A stretch of DNA of 33,598 bases from NCBI GenBank assembly GCA_009691435.1, contig SICO01000004.1:1-33598 (forward strand), given 5' to 3'. The position numbers and the translations under genes were made by a program. Under the pieces are notes generated by a model. That model was not told the DNA's origin. It was given only the letters and a program-made list of their open reading frames with translations, and made no database searches. This document shows positions 24,083 to 31,973 of the stretch, piece after piece. This stretch comes from Candidatus Saccharimonadota bacterium (lineage in GTDB: Bacteria > Patescibacteriota > Saccharimonadia > CAILAD01 > BJGX01). Every line of letters begins with the position of its first letter. The first letter of the stretch is position 1.

Positions 24083-24783
24083 ACCACGTCCTCTGGTTTA
24101 ATAAATACAAACTCCGTTGGGCCTAAGCTCTTGTTGGAGTATAACCCAATTCTAACTCTCTGTAATTTAATAATAGTTAGACCAACAGTTTCAAAACTGC
24201 GCCTAATTTGCCTGTTCCGACCTTCACTGATTATTATCTTGGCTCTAGAGCGACCAACCTTACTGGCCTTAAGTTTACTAACTCCATCTAGGAGCCGAAC
24301 CCCCTTATTGAACTGTTCTATGGCATCGTCGCTGATGTCTTGTTTGGTATCAACCAAGTAGGCTTTACTCTTATGGCTACTAGGGTGAGTGATCTTGTTA
24401 ATAAATGCTCCGTCGGAACTTAAAATCATTAAACCCTCACTATCCTTGTCAAGTCGCCCAGCAATTTTTAAGCTAGTAAAGGCAGGGGGTAATGCATCGA
24501 AGATAGTTCTGCCGCCATCATTTTTGCTATGAGAGCAGACCAAACCTTTGGGCTTATTATAGGCAAGATAAATATCCGCCCTCAGCTTGCCGCTCTGCCC
24601 ATCTAGCTCAACCTTATCAGTACTATTAACCCTAGAGCTTAAATCGCTAACAACTTGGCCATTAAGCGTTACGCGCCCAGAGGATATTATCTTATCGGCA
24701 CTACGCCTGGACTGTGCTAGCCCGGCTGCAACTAAGTACTTATTAAGCCTAGGGTTTTTATTTGCTTGTTCCATCAGACCCAT
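24079..24783 (-). CDS. rRNA pseudouridine synthase, RsuA/RluB family
   Basis: Converts a uridine in rRNA to pseudouridine (234 aa). An N-terminal S4 RNA-binding domain (RLNKYLVAAGLAQSRRSADKII...RVTLNGQ) is followed by the catalytic domain with the Asp motif GRLDKDSEGLMILSSDG and the ending SEGRNRQIRRSFETVG. Position within the scpA-scpB operon is typical of rluB in Firmicutes-like gene order, which favours RluB over RsuA. It overlaps the end of scpB by 26 bases; an alternative start is Met-4 at 24774. Confidence 0.88.
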   Translation of the reverse strand: MGLMEQANKNPRLNKYLVAAGLAQSRRSADKIISSGRVTLNGQVVSDLSSRVNSTDKVELDGQSGKLRADIYLAYNKPKGLVCSHSKNDGGRTIFDALPPAFTSLKIAGRLDKDSEGLMILSSDGAFINKITHPSSHKSKAYLVDTKQDISDDAIEQFNKGVRLLDGVSKLKASKVGRSRAKIIISEGRNRQIRRSFETVGLTIIKLQRVRIGLYSNKSLGPTEFVFIKPEDVV

Positions 24784-25255
24784 CTAGCTTGCCCAGCCCG
24801 TGCAGCGAGTTGATACCAGCCACCCTTAAAAACTCAAGCGTCGTAATGTACGACGTGGCATTACCTTCGGTAATTTTTTTAATTAAACCCTTATTGATTA
24901 GATTACGGATTGACTGATCGCTACTAATACCACGAATTTCGTCAATATTCATTTTGCCTATTGGCTGTTTGTGGGCGATAATACTTAATACTTCAAGAGC
25001 TGGCTGGGACAATGGTTCTGGCGAGGTTTCGTAAAAGTTCTCCACAAGGAGCGAGTATTTACTTTGTATAGCCAGTTGCATAGAATTGGTATCTCCGAGT
25101 ATAACTAAGCCGATAGCACCTAGCTTGGTATTGGTATTTTTTTTGAGTTCACCTAGCTCGGCCTTATCGATACTCAAGGTTCTAATAATATGCTTAATAG
25201 ATATTGGCTCCGCCGAGTAAAATAACAATGCTACTAGTTTTGCTTCGGTCTCCAC
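24758..25255 (-). CDS. scpB: condensin subunit ScpB
   Basis: A winged-helix protein that binds ScpA as part of the SMC-ScpAB condensin (165 aa). Characteristic: an N-terminal 'leallf.s.epis...l...l' pattern (KLVALLFYSAEPISIKHIIRTL) and SQPALEVLSIIAHKQPIGKMNIDEIRGISSDQSIRNLINKGLI. The start is GTG, two bases after the scpA stop. Confidence 0.92.
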   Translation of the reverse strand: METEAKLVALLFYSAEPISIKHIIRTLSIDKAELGELKKNTNTKLGAIGLVILGDTNSMQLAIQSKYSLLVENFYETSPEPLSQPALEVLSIIAHKQPIGKMNIDEIRGISSDQSIRNLINKGLIKKITEGNATSYITTLEFLRVAGINSLHGLGKLDGSDGTSK

Positions 25256-25256
25256 G

Positions 25257-25916
25257 CTACGCCGCCTCCACTACAAACTGACAGTCATCGCCGTTGACCT
25301 TGCCCTGGTTAATGAGCTCTAGTAGTGTCAAGAAATATATGATAGCTTCAAATTTATTGTCAGATTTTTCTATGACCTCGTAGCTTGAAAATTTTTTAAT
25401 CTTAGCAAGATGAGTACAGAAACGTTTCCTAAGGTCCTCGATAATTAATTTTTTTGATGTTATTTTTTTAGTTTTTGGACGGTTATTATATTTTTCTAAA
25501 AGACTCAAAAATATTGTGTTGAGCTTGGCATTAGACAAGTCTACACGCTTTGTACTATTTTCAATATTACTACCTCTACCATACATTGGAGTTTTAAATT
25601 GAGCTGTCATTGCGGTAGCCATATTTTTAATATGTTGGTATTGCTGGAGCGACTCAAGGATATCAATATCATCATCGTTATAATCTGGAGTCATTTTAAG
25701 CATAAGCTGACTTTTATCTAGCGCTAGCTTAGTAGCTATAAGCAGGAACCAATTCATTTCTTCAATATTTAAATCTATCTTTGCGATGTAGTCCAGGTAT
25801 TCGGAGGTAACTTCAGCCAGCGAGACATCTGTAATATCAAGCTTGTGGTTGGTTAGTAGTTTTAATAGTACATCAAATGGACCCTGGAAGTTTTCGAGTT
25901 CTAGTACAAAAACCAT
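25257..25916 (-). CDS. scpA: condensin subunit ScpA (kleisin)
   Basis: Bridges the SMC heads (219 aa). The N-terminal kleisin motif FQGPFDVLLKLLTNHKLDITDVSLAEVTSEYLDYI is diagnostic, followed by EEMNWFLLIATKLALDKSQLML. The C-terminal winged helix (about 165-215) with EVIEKSDNKFEAIIYFLTLLELINQGKV is present. It is 4 bases after the aspS stop; no strong ribosome site. Confidence 0.92.
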   Translation of the reverse strand: MVFVLELENFQGPFDVLLKLLTNHKLDITDVSLAEVTSEYLDYIAKIDLNIEEMNWFLLIATKLALDKSQLMLKMTPDYNDDDIDILESLQQYQHIKNMATAMTAQFKTPMYGRGSNIENSTKRVDLSNAKLNTIFLSLLEKYNNRPKTKKITSKKLIIEDLRKRFCTHLAKIKKFSSYEVIEKSDNKFEAIIYFLTLLELINQGKVNGDDCQFVVEAA

Positions 25917-25920
25917 TGTC

Positions 25921-27327
25921 TTAACTTTTTTTATTTTTGACGGTAATGTCCAGCTCGTCGAGCTGTTCGGGCATTACCTCTGAAGGACTTTTAAACATCA
26001 AATCCCTGGCGTCACCAGTTTTGGGAAAGGCAATAACTTCTCTGATTGAGCTTTCCCCAAGCAATTCGGCCAGTAGCCTATCGAGCCCTGGACCGAAGCC
26101 ACCGTGCGGTGGCACACCATACTTAAAAGCCTCTAGGAAGTCACCAAATCTCTGGTCCACTTCGGCTTGGCTCAGACCAAACCTTTCAAAAATTGCTTTT
26201 TGGACATCTGGGTCAGTGATGCGCAAACTGCCGCTACTGATTTCGACTCCGTTTAAGACCAAATCAAAGCAGTGGGCCCGCATTTTTAATAAGTCGTCAA
26301 CATTCTCAGAGCTCAGTAGCCCGAGGTCTTCATCGCGTGGTTTCGCAAAAGGGTTGTGGGCAAAAGTAATGTGCCCCTCGGCAGTCTTCTCAAATACCGG
26401 AAAGTCTACAATCCAGCAAAAAGCCAGTTCGTCGGGGTCATCCTTGTTGGTTCTGATGTCCGGCTTGTCGGTGCCGTATTTTTTTAATGAATCAGCGTAG
26501 GTTATGACTTCAAATTTTGTAGGTAGCTTCTTGTTGGGTAGTAATTTTGAGATAATCTCTTTGAACATTTGCTCATTAAAATCCAGTATTTCCTCTTGAC
26601 TCACAAAGCTCATTTCCATATCAAGTTGAGTGAACTCTGGCAGCCGGTCGCCCCGCTGGTCCTCGTCTCTAAAACACCTCGCGATTTGGTAGTATTTTTC
26701 AAAACCTGCAATCATTAAGAGTTGCTTGAACTGTTGTGGCGCTTGAGGCAAGGCGTAAAACTTCCCCTTGCTTAGCCTTGATGGTACCAGAAAGTCGCGG
26801 GCACCTTCTGGAGATGATTTCGCTAGAATAGGAGTCTCTATTTCTATGAACCCCGACTTATCCATGTAATCTCGAATAGCCTTAATAAATTTATGGCGGA
26901 AGTGCATATTGGCCTGCATCTGCGGACGTCGTAGGTCAAGATACCTATAGCGCATTCTAATATCCTCGTGGGTTTTAGATTTTTCTTCTGTGATTTCAAA
27001 TGGCAATGTCTGCGCTTGGCTCAATATTTTTAGATCCTTAATTTCAAATTCTATTGTACCGGATGGATGGGTATCCTTGACCATCTCTTTAGGCCTAGCC
27101 TTAACCAGGCCAGTAGCTTCTATCACAAATTCAGAGCGCAGTTGGCTAATAGTTTTATCTAGCTTACTATCGGACTTAAAATAGACAGCCTGGACAATAG
27201 ACGACGCATCGCGTATTTCAAGAAATGTCAGCTTAGCATGGTCCCGTCTAATATGGACCCATCCTTTAATAGTTTTTGTCTCACCAATACACTTAGTAAG
27301 CTCACTAATCATAGTTCTATTATTCAT
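25921..27327 (-). CDS. aspS: aspartyl-tRNA synthetase, bacterial type without GAD domain
   Basis: Class IIb synthetase for tRNA-Asp (468 aa; bacterial enzymes are normally about 580-600). Present: N-terminal anticodon-binding OB fold, motif 1, the bacterial RYRYLDLRR and the GARDFLVPSR/QAPQQFKQLLM pocket, motif 2 FRDEDQRGDRLPEFTQLD, and motif 3 GFGPGLDRLLAELLG. Where bacterial AspRS has the ~120-residue GAD insertion after YGSDKPDLR, here YGTDKPDIR runs directly, after about 13 residues, into CWIVDFPVFE, so the domain is cleanly absent. First gene of the seven-gene operon; the ATG at 27327 fits the leaderless promoter. Confidence 0.93.
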   Translation of the reverse strand: MNNRTMISELTKCIGETKTIKGWVHIRRDHAKLTFLEIRDASSIVQAVYFKSDSKLDKTISQLRSEFVIEATGLVKARPKEMVKDTHPSGTIEFEIKDLKILSQAQTLPFEITEEKSKTHEDIRMRYRYLDLRRPQMQANMHFRHKFIKAIRDYMDKSGFIEIETPILAKSSPEGARDFLVPSRLSKGKFYALPQAPQQFKQLLMIAGFEKYYQIARCFRDEDQRGDRLPEFTQLDMEMSFVSQEEILDFNEQMFKEIISKLLPNKKLPTKFEVITYADSLKKYGTDKPDIRTNKDDPDELAFCWIVDFPVFEKTAEGHITFAHNPFAKPRDEDLGLLSSENVDDLLKMRAHCFDLVLNGVEISSGSLRITDPDVQKAIFERFGLSQAEVDQRFGDFLEAFKYGVPPHGGFGPGLDRLLAELLGESSIREVIAFPKTGDARDLMFKSPSEVMPEQLDELDITVKNKKS

Positions 27328-27334
27328 AAATACA

Positions 27335-27340
27335 ATTATA
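27335..27340 (-). promoter_or_regulatory. -10 box of the aspS-pth operon, leaderless
   Basis: A perfect TATAAT on the minus strand ends 7 bases before the aspS ATG (27327), so transcription should begin at or next to the start codon. No Shine-Dalgarno site. A weaker TATTATAAG lies just upstream. Confidence 0.65.
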
Positions 27341-27387
27341 TCTTATAATAGGCAACCGACTCAATAACAATAATAACTTTCTGCTAG

Positions 27388-27852
27388 TTACGCTTCTGGA
27401 GTCGGAGCTGGTGGGGTGTCTTCTGTCTTGTCGGTTTTGGCTTGTTCTGGGGCACCAACTATCTTTTCGCCTGTGCTGGCAGCTGGGGTGTTCAGTATTT
27501 TTTTGATGTTGAGTACAACATCCTCTAAGGTAACCTGAGATTTAACAAGATATTTATCAACTCCTAGTCTTTCGCCTCGTTCCCTATCAGTAGTACTACC
27601 AAGGGCGGTCATCATAATAACCTTAGTGTGCGCTAGGTCAGGTGTAGTTCTAATCATATCCAGGACATCAAAGCCAGAGATTCGTGGCATCATAACATCT
27701 AATACTATTAAGTCAGGCCGAACCCTAACGGCCATCGCTAGGGCTTCCTCGCCGTTACTCGCCACCGATAGATCATAGCCGTCCGCTTGGAGGCGGGCGA
27801 AATAGACGTCTCTTAGGCTGATATCATCTTCTACTAATAAAATTTTAGGCAT
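27388..27852 (-). CDS. response regulator with Pro/Thr/Glu tail
   Basis: A receiver domain (154 aa from this start) with D9/D10, phospho-acceptor D52 in VLDVMMP, Thr in MTAL and Lys in YLVKS. After the receiver comes a short helix and a low-complexity tail of about 35 residues (rich in Pro, Thr, Glu, Ala) with no DNA-binding domain. The start at 27852 is chosen for GAGGGA 5 bases upstream and because the receiver begins there (MPKILLVEDD); an in-frame ATG at 27903 would add 17 unlikely residues. It follows the histidine kinase gene, its probable partner. Confidence 0.88.
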   Translation of the reverse strand: MPKILLVEDDISLRDVYFARLQADGYDLSVASNGEEALAMAVRVRPDLIVLDVMMPRISGFDVLDMIRTTPDLAHTKVIMMTALGSTTDRERGERLGVDKYLVKSQVTLEDVVLNIKKILNTPAASTGEKIVGAPEQAKTDKTEDTPPAPTPEA

Positions 27853-27868
27853 ATTCCCTCTTTCCTTG

Positions 27869-27874
27869 ATTATA
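27869..27874 (-). promoter_or_regulatory. -10 box between kinase and regulator genes
   Basis: TATAAT on the minus strand 16 bases before the regulator ATG, with the ribosome site GAGGGA after it. It suggests that the regulator can be transcribed apart from the kinase. Confidence 0.4.
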
Positions 27875-27903
27875 TAATAATACTTTTTATGTTCATAATG
27901 CAA

Positions 27904-29565
27904 CTATCTAGCTGTTAGCGGGAGCTTAAAGGCAAAAGTAGAACCCTTACCGAGGCTAGATTTTACCCATATTTTACCACCATAAAGCTCAATTAAGTTG
28001 CGGGCGATATACAGACCCAGGCCAGTACCGGACTGCTCGCGTGTCATAGAGTTATTAACCCTATAGAACTTTTCAAAGAGATGCTTTTGCTCCTGGGCAG
28101 ATATGCCGATACCGGTATCATGAACCATAACCGTAACAGACTTACCGTCACTCTCTATCTCAATATCTACACTGCCCTGGCTAGTATATTTTATGGCATT
28201 ATCAATAAGGTTAGTCAGGACTTCGGAGAGTTTTTCTGGATCTGCTAATACATTGTAGGCTGGTGCTATGACGGTTTGGTTTTTAATCCCAGCCCCACCA
28301 ATGTGTGTCGTCAAGCCTAGCCCCTTTTGGGTGGCATTAGCTTGCATCTGGGAGGATACCATGAGCACTATATCGCTAATATTAAAGACTACATTGCTAT
28401 GTCTCATATCCTTATCTTCAATTATGCTGACGCTCAAGAGGTCTTGAAAGAGCTTCCCTAGATGGATAGAAGCCGCATGGGCCTTATCTAGAAAACCCCT
28501 AGCCCTCTCGTCAATTTGAGCTAATTTAGGGTTGGATGCCATCGCTAGGTAGCCTTCGATGGCAGCAACAGGGGTACGCATTTCATGGCTGGCTGTTGAT
28601 ACGAACTCATCTCTTTGGCGTTCTAGCGCCTTTTGCTGTGAGATATCGGTGATAACGGCTATTGCACCACTGACCATCGCCTCGCCGTTAAAAGTTGGCG
28701 CAATTGATATCGAGAGGTCTTTGCGCACATTATCCTTAGACAGAATATGGTATTGGTTAGTGCGTAGAGCTTGCTTACTGGCTAGCACTGCTGCGAATGG
28801 GTCAATATTGCCAGAAGGCTCATTGCCATTAGCATCCTTAAGTTTTAAAACCTCACTGCACGGAAAATTAAGCGCATCATGCATATCCCAGCCAGTTAGG
28901 TTTTGGGCTGCCTCATTCATTAAGGTAATCTTGCCAGAGGAATTAATGCCTACCAGGGCATCGGCAATTGAACCTAGTATAATCTTCCCAGAGTTATTGA
29001 TATCATTAAGCCCAGAGCTAGCTGTTTGGGCCTTCTTGCCGCCATCGGAGTAGGAGTCGCTAGCATAGGCAACAAGGCCTGCTACAAATAAGCCAGCAAT
29101 AGTTACTGGTAATAATGCAAGGTGCGAAGAGAACTCCTCGCCTCGCGACAGGCTAAGTACAATAGTGGACGCATAGATTGCTGATACTAGGGCGATATTA
29201 GTCAGAAATGCTCCAAAGCCCAGCACAGAACAGCCAATAGTCAGCATCAGAAAGATTAAATACCAAGTTGAGCTTATACCGCCTGTGAAATAAGCAACAA
29301 CTAGAACCTCAACCATAACTATTAGCAACTGCAGATACTTTGATAATGTCTCCATCCGTTTCGGCGGACAGATGCCAAGTACAAGATTGTAGATTAGGCC
29401 AAGGGCGATTAGACTACCTAGTATGTAGCACAAGAGCTGGTTACTGCTGGTAGTAATATTAAATAAAAAAATTGCTCCAACAAAGAGACCCATAGCTAGG
29501 TTCAGAACCGTCGTAATAGCCGTTAATTGAATATAAATATATTTAGAGGTTTTTGACTTTTTCAC
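27904..29565 (-). CDS. membrane sensor histidine kinase with PAS domain
   Basis: A 553-aa sensor kinase: about six membrane helices (12-170) with very short external loops, a PAS domain (about 195-305, DALVGINSSGKITLMNEAAQNLTGW), HisKA with phospho-acceptor H327 in STASHEMRTP, and HATPase with N-box NLIDNAIKYT, G1 DTGIGIS, G2 GTGLGLYIARNLIELYGG. All catalytic boxes are intact. The sensing part is membrane-buried and unnamed. The start codon is GTG, fixed by the -10 box 7 bases upstream. Partner regulator directly downstream. Confidence 0.92.
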   Translation of the reverse strand: MKKSKTSKYIYIQLTAITTVLNLAMGLFVGAIFLFNITTSSNQLLCYILGSLIALGLIYNLVLGICPPKRMETLSKYLQLLIVMVEVLVVAYFTGGISSTWYLIFLMLTIGCSVLGFGAFLTNIALVSAIYASTIVLSLSRGEEFSSHLALLPVTIAGLFVAGLVAYASDSYSDGGKKAQTASSGLNDINNSGKIILGSIADALVGINSSGKITLMNEAAQNLTGWDMHDALNFPCSEVLKLKDANGNEPSGNIDPFAAVLASKQALRTNQYHILSKDNVRKDLSISIAPTFNGEAMVSGAIAVITDISQQKALERQRDEFVSTASHEMRTPVAAIEGYLAMASNPKLAQIDERARGFLDKAHAASIHLGKLFQDLLSVSIIEDKDMRHSNVVFNISDIVLMVSSQMQANATQKGLGLTTHIGGAGIKNQTVIAPAYNVLADPEKLSEVLTNLIDNAIKYTSQGSVDIEIESDGKSVTVMVHDTGIGISAQEQKHLFEKFYRVNNSMTREQSGTGLGLYIARNLIELYGGKIWVKSSLGKGSTFAFKLPLTAR

Positions 29566-29572
29566 TAATAAA

Positions 29573-29578
29573 ATTATA
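29573..29578 (-). promoter_or_regulatory. -10 box of the histidine kinase gene, leaderless
   Basis: Perfect TATAAT on the minus strand, 7 bases before the GTG start codon at 29565; the transcript would start on the GTG. No room for a Shine-Dalgarno site. Confidence 0.6.
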
Positions 29579-29606
29579 ACATAAGCACTATCGGATATTC
29601 TCCCTA

Positions 29607-30341
29607 CTAGACCTTAAAAAACTCTTCAGTATAATTTGGGAACCAGTCTTGTTTGATATCTGACTCAGCTACTCCCATCGCAACTAGCTTCGGAGCAAAG
29701 GCCTCGACCATTGGCTCGGGCCCAGAAATATAAAATTGCTTACCAGCAACCATTTTGGATGCTCGCAGTATCATCGCTTCATCGACCAGCCCTGTCTCGC
29801 CAGCCCAGCCAGTTGGAATATCATCAACCAGTGTCATTACCAAATTAAACTTCGGCATTTGTTTGGCTGCGTTCGACCACAGATCGCCAAAGCATATATC
29901 TTGCTCAGTACGGTTAGAATATATCAGTGTAATGTCTCGATCCAACTGCTGGTTATCAATCAAAAATTTAAGCTGAGATCTAAACGGCGTAATACCAATC
30001 CCGCCTGCAATCCATACGACTGGTTTTTGTACATCATGTGGCAACAAAAAATTGCCCTGTGGTCCAATCGCCTCTACCTTATCAGCTGGCTCCAAATCAA
30101 TCAAAGCCTGCTTAAAACTCGAGTGCTTCTCGACAAAGCGGGTAGTCAGCATTATATCGCCCTCCGTCGGCGAGCTCGACATTGTAAACCAACGCTTGAT
30201 TCCTCGCGAATCGACCTTGGGGTGTTTGAGATTGATCTCTAGATACTGCCCTGGTTTATAAACGAAGCCGTCGGGCTTTTCAAACATCAGCTCCCAGCTA
30301 TCACGAGCTATTTTTTCTTTGTGTATAAATTTTAGTTTCAT
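29607..30341 (-). CDS. ferredoxin-NADP reductase-like flavoprotein
   Basis: A 244-aa oxidoreductase with an N-terminal FAD-binding barrel (RWFTMSSSP, the family RxYS-type motif, about 49-57; GPQGNFLLP, about 94-102) and a C-terminal NAD(P) domain (WIAGGIGITPFRS, about 109-121; YISGPEPMVEAF near the end). No [2Fe-2S] domain or membrane segment is fused to it, so it needs a separate acceptor. It has a strong ribosome site AGGAGG. Transcribed divergently from the CobW-like gene from a shared symmetrical promoter. The natural partner is unknown; candidates include the peroxiredoxin system. Confidence 0.85.
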   Translation of the reverse strand: MKLKFIHKEKIARDSWELMFEKPDGFVYKPGQYLEINLKHPKVDSRGIKRWFTMSSSPTEGDIMLTTRFVEKHSSFKQALIDLEPADKVEAIGPQGNFLLPHDVQKPVVWIAGGIGITPFRSQLKFLIDNQQLDRDITLIYSNRTEQDICFGDLWSNAAKQMPKFNLVMTLVDDIPTGWAGETGLVDEAMILRASKMVAGKQFYISGPEPMVEAFAPKLVAMGVAESDIKQDWFPNYTEEFFKV

Positions 30342-30352
30342 GGTTGCCTCCT

Positions 30353-30369
30353 GTATAATTCAATTATAC
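30353..30369. promoter_or_regulatory. palindromic divergent promoter
   Basis: GTATAATTCAATTATAC is a perfect 17-base palindrome containing a TATAAT on each strand (30354-30359 plus, 30368-30363 minus). The plus box would start the CobW-like mRNA near 30366 (about 9-base leader, no ribosome site), and the minus box the flavoprotein mRNA near 30356 (about 15-base leader with AGGAGG). The two polymerases cannot bind together. Confidence 0.6.
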
Positions 30370-30374
30370 ATCAT

Positions 30375-31406
30375 ATGCCTAAGCCAATAATAGAATTCAA
30401 TAAAATACCAATTACCGTCTTACAGGGCTTTTTGGGGTCCGGCAAAACAACCATGCTCAATTATATCCTAACCCACAATGAAGGTATGAATATCGGTGTT
30501 GTGGTCAATGATTTTGGTGATATCAACATTGATAGTAAGTTAATTAAAAGCCAGAGTGATAAGCAATTAGAACTTACCAGTGGCTGTATTTGCTGCAGCC
30601 TCAAGACACTCGATCTTCAGCAGGCCATCGACCAGTTTGTCTTTAAGGGTAGCAATATCGACTACATCATCATCGAGGCTTCGGGCTTGGCGGAGCCACG
30701 CGACTTGGCTCTGACCCTGCGTACAACCCTAGGCCAAAAGGTCAGGCTAGATGGTATCGTAACCGTTATCGATGCCGAGAATATAGAAAAAAACGCTGCC
30801 AAACACGACATCGCCCGCGACCAAATTTTGTTTTGCGATTTTGTGGTAATCAATAAGGTCGACCTCGTAAAGCCTGACAAAATTCAAGACATCCGCCAAA
30901 TGATAACTAGCTTTAACCCCAGAGTCAGAGTGCTAGAATCAACCAAAGGCCAGATCGATATCAGGCTAGTGCTCGACCAAGACCTCTACAAATCGCGCCC
31001 CCTGCTTACAAATGATGCAAGCATTGACCACTCCGGCGACCATTCCAATCATCTGCACGAAAAGTACACTAGCTACTCATGGACCAGCCCCGAGCCCTTG
31101 CATCCGATGAAGTTTCAGGATTTTGTGAACTGCAAATTGCCCACCAATGTCTACCGAGCCAAAGGTATTATTGATTTCGGCTTAAAAGGCCACAGCCGCA
31201 AGTATATATTTCAGCTAGTCGGTGTACGCCCTGAGCTAGTCTGGGAAAACTGGGACCAAAAGCCCCTGACAGAAATCGTCTTTATTGGCCAAGACATCGA
31301 CAAAAGTCTAATCAAAAAAGAGCTTGAAGCTTGTATCGACGAAAGTCCCGACAAACAGCTCGAAAGCAACATCGAGCTAAAGCTACCCAAAAAAGCCGAT
31401 TTATAG
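30375..31406 (+). CDS. CobW/COG0523 metallochaperone GTPase
   Basis: A G3E-family GTPase (343 aa) that inserts metal, usually zinc, into client proteins. Walker A is GFLGSGKTT (18-26), the metal-binding CxCC is C71-I-C73-C74 in TSGCICCSL, Walker B region IIIEASGLAEP, and guanine-specificity VINKVD. A His/Asp-rich linker (DHSGDHSNHLHEK) separates the GTPase from a CobW C-terminal domain (about 240-330, HSRKYIFQLVGVRPELVWENWD). No cobalamin genes are near, so a zinc role is likelier than cobalt. Codons here appear somewhat more GC-rich than in neighbouring genes. Confidence 0.9.
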   Translation: MPKPIIEFNKIPITVLQGFLGSGKTTMLNYILTHNEGMNIGVVVNDFGDINIDSKLIKSQSDKQLELTSGCICCSLKTLDLQQAIDQFVFKGSNIDYIIIEASGLAEPRDLALTLRTTLGQKVRLDGIVTVIDAENIEKNAAKHDIARDQILFCDFVVINKVDLVKPDKIQDIRQMITSFNPRVRVLESTKGQIDIRLVLDQDLYKSRPLLTNDASIDHSGDHSNHLHEKYTSYSWTSPEPLHPMKFQDFVNCKLPTNVYRAKGIIDFGLKGHSRKYIFQLVGVRPELVWENWDQKPLTEIVFIGQDIDKSLIKKELEACIDESPDKQLESNIELKLPKKADL

Positions 31407-31434
31407 TTTTTAATGCCTAAATTCTAAAAAGGTG

Positions 31435-31477
31435 TATAATGAACTTGCATCAGCCATGATGCGTACCTAAACTTAGG
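31435..31477 (+). promoter_or_regulatory. promoter and hairpin leader of the 116-aa gene
   Basis: TATAAT at 31435-31440, then two small stems: GCATCA/TGATGC with a 4-base loop (31447-31462) and CCTAA/TTAGG (31466-31477). The second covers part of the AGGGG ribosome site, which could modulate translation. Confidence 0.5.
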
Positions 31478-31485
31478 GGATGCAG

Positions 31486-31836
31486 ATGAGTGAGCAACAG
31501 TTCACGCTCGATGCCTTAAACCAGGTTCGAGCCTCAAGCGGTGCCAGTACAATCCGTCAACTTCCCTCGGGATTACGACGCGATCCGAGCAATTGCGTGG
31601 TTGCACGAGCACTCTTTGATATCGACCCAACCATCCTTGTTTACAAGGAAGGTATTTTCACAGAGGACGAGACCTTCGCGCAAATTATTGCCAGAAGCTT
31701 CAATTACGACACTAATTCCGTCCTATTTTCAGAGGAAGAGAACCTACCTCGCTACTTTGTGCCAACCCCCTATAAAATGTGTCGATTCATCGACGATTTC
31801 GACACTGGGCTATATCTAGAGCTAGTAAGTAGCTAG
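31486..31836 (+). CDS. small soluble protein, unknown function
   Basis: A 116-aa protein that I do not recognise, without a signal peptide or membrane helix. It begins MSEQQFTLDALNQVRASSG, has two Cys (in SNCVVARAL and YKMCRFID), and is acidic towards its end (FIDDFDTGLYLELV). The start at 31486 is preferred over the ATG at 31480 because AGGGG at 31475-31479 is 6 bases before it. It has its own promoter with a structured leader and a strong terminator, so it is a well-formed one-gene transcript. Confidence 0.7.
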   Translation: MSEQQFTLDALNQVRASSGASTIRQLPSGLRRDPSNCVVARALFDIDPTILVYKEGIFTEDETFAQIIARSFNYDTNSVLFSEEENLPRYFVPTPYKMCRFIDDFDTGLYLELVSS

Positions 31837-31864
31837 CTGCTAACATCAAAATTAGCCCTACCTT

Positions 31865-31895
31865 ATGAGTCCTAACATTTAGGACTCATTTTTTT
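31865..31895 (+). terminator. intrinsic terminator after the 116-aa gene
   Basis: Perfect 11-bp stem ATGAGTCCTAA/TTAGGACTCAT with a 3-base loop, followed by seven T. Confidence 0.92.
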
Positions 31896-31944
31896 AATCT
31901 CTGGTTTTAGTACGCGGCGAACATTGTTGGTCATCTGGTTTCAT
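31894..31944 (-). CDS. 16-codon gene or 5' remnant (MKPDDQQ...)
   Basis: A minus-strand ATG-to-TAA frame of 16 codons beginning MKPDDQQCSPRT, with a TATAAT at 31971-31966 and an AGGAT ribosome site. Its start resembles the beginning of the Pro-rich membrane protein at 32516-33412 (MKPEGQNQPT), also in the DNA around the ATG (ACTATGAAACC). It may be the 5' end of a deleted relative. The terminator of the convergent gene lies just beyond. Confidence 0.35.
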   Translation of the reverse strand: MKPDDQQCSPRTKTRD

Positions 31945-31973
31945 AGTGGCTATCCTAATCTAATTATTATAAC

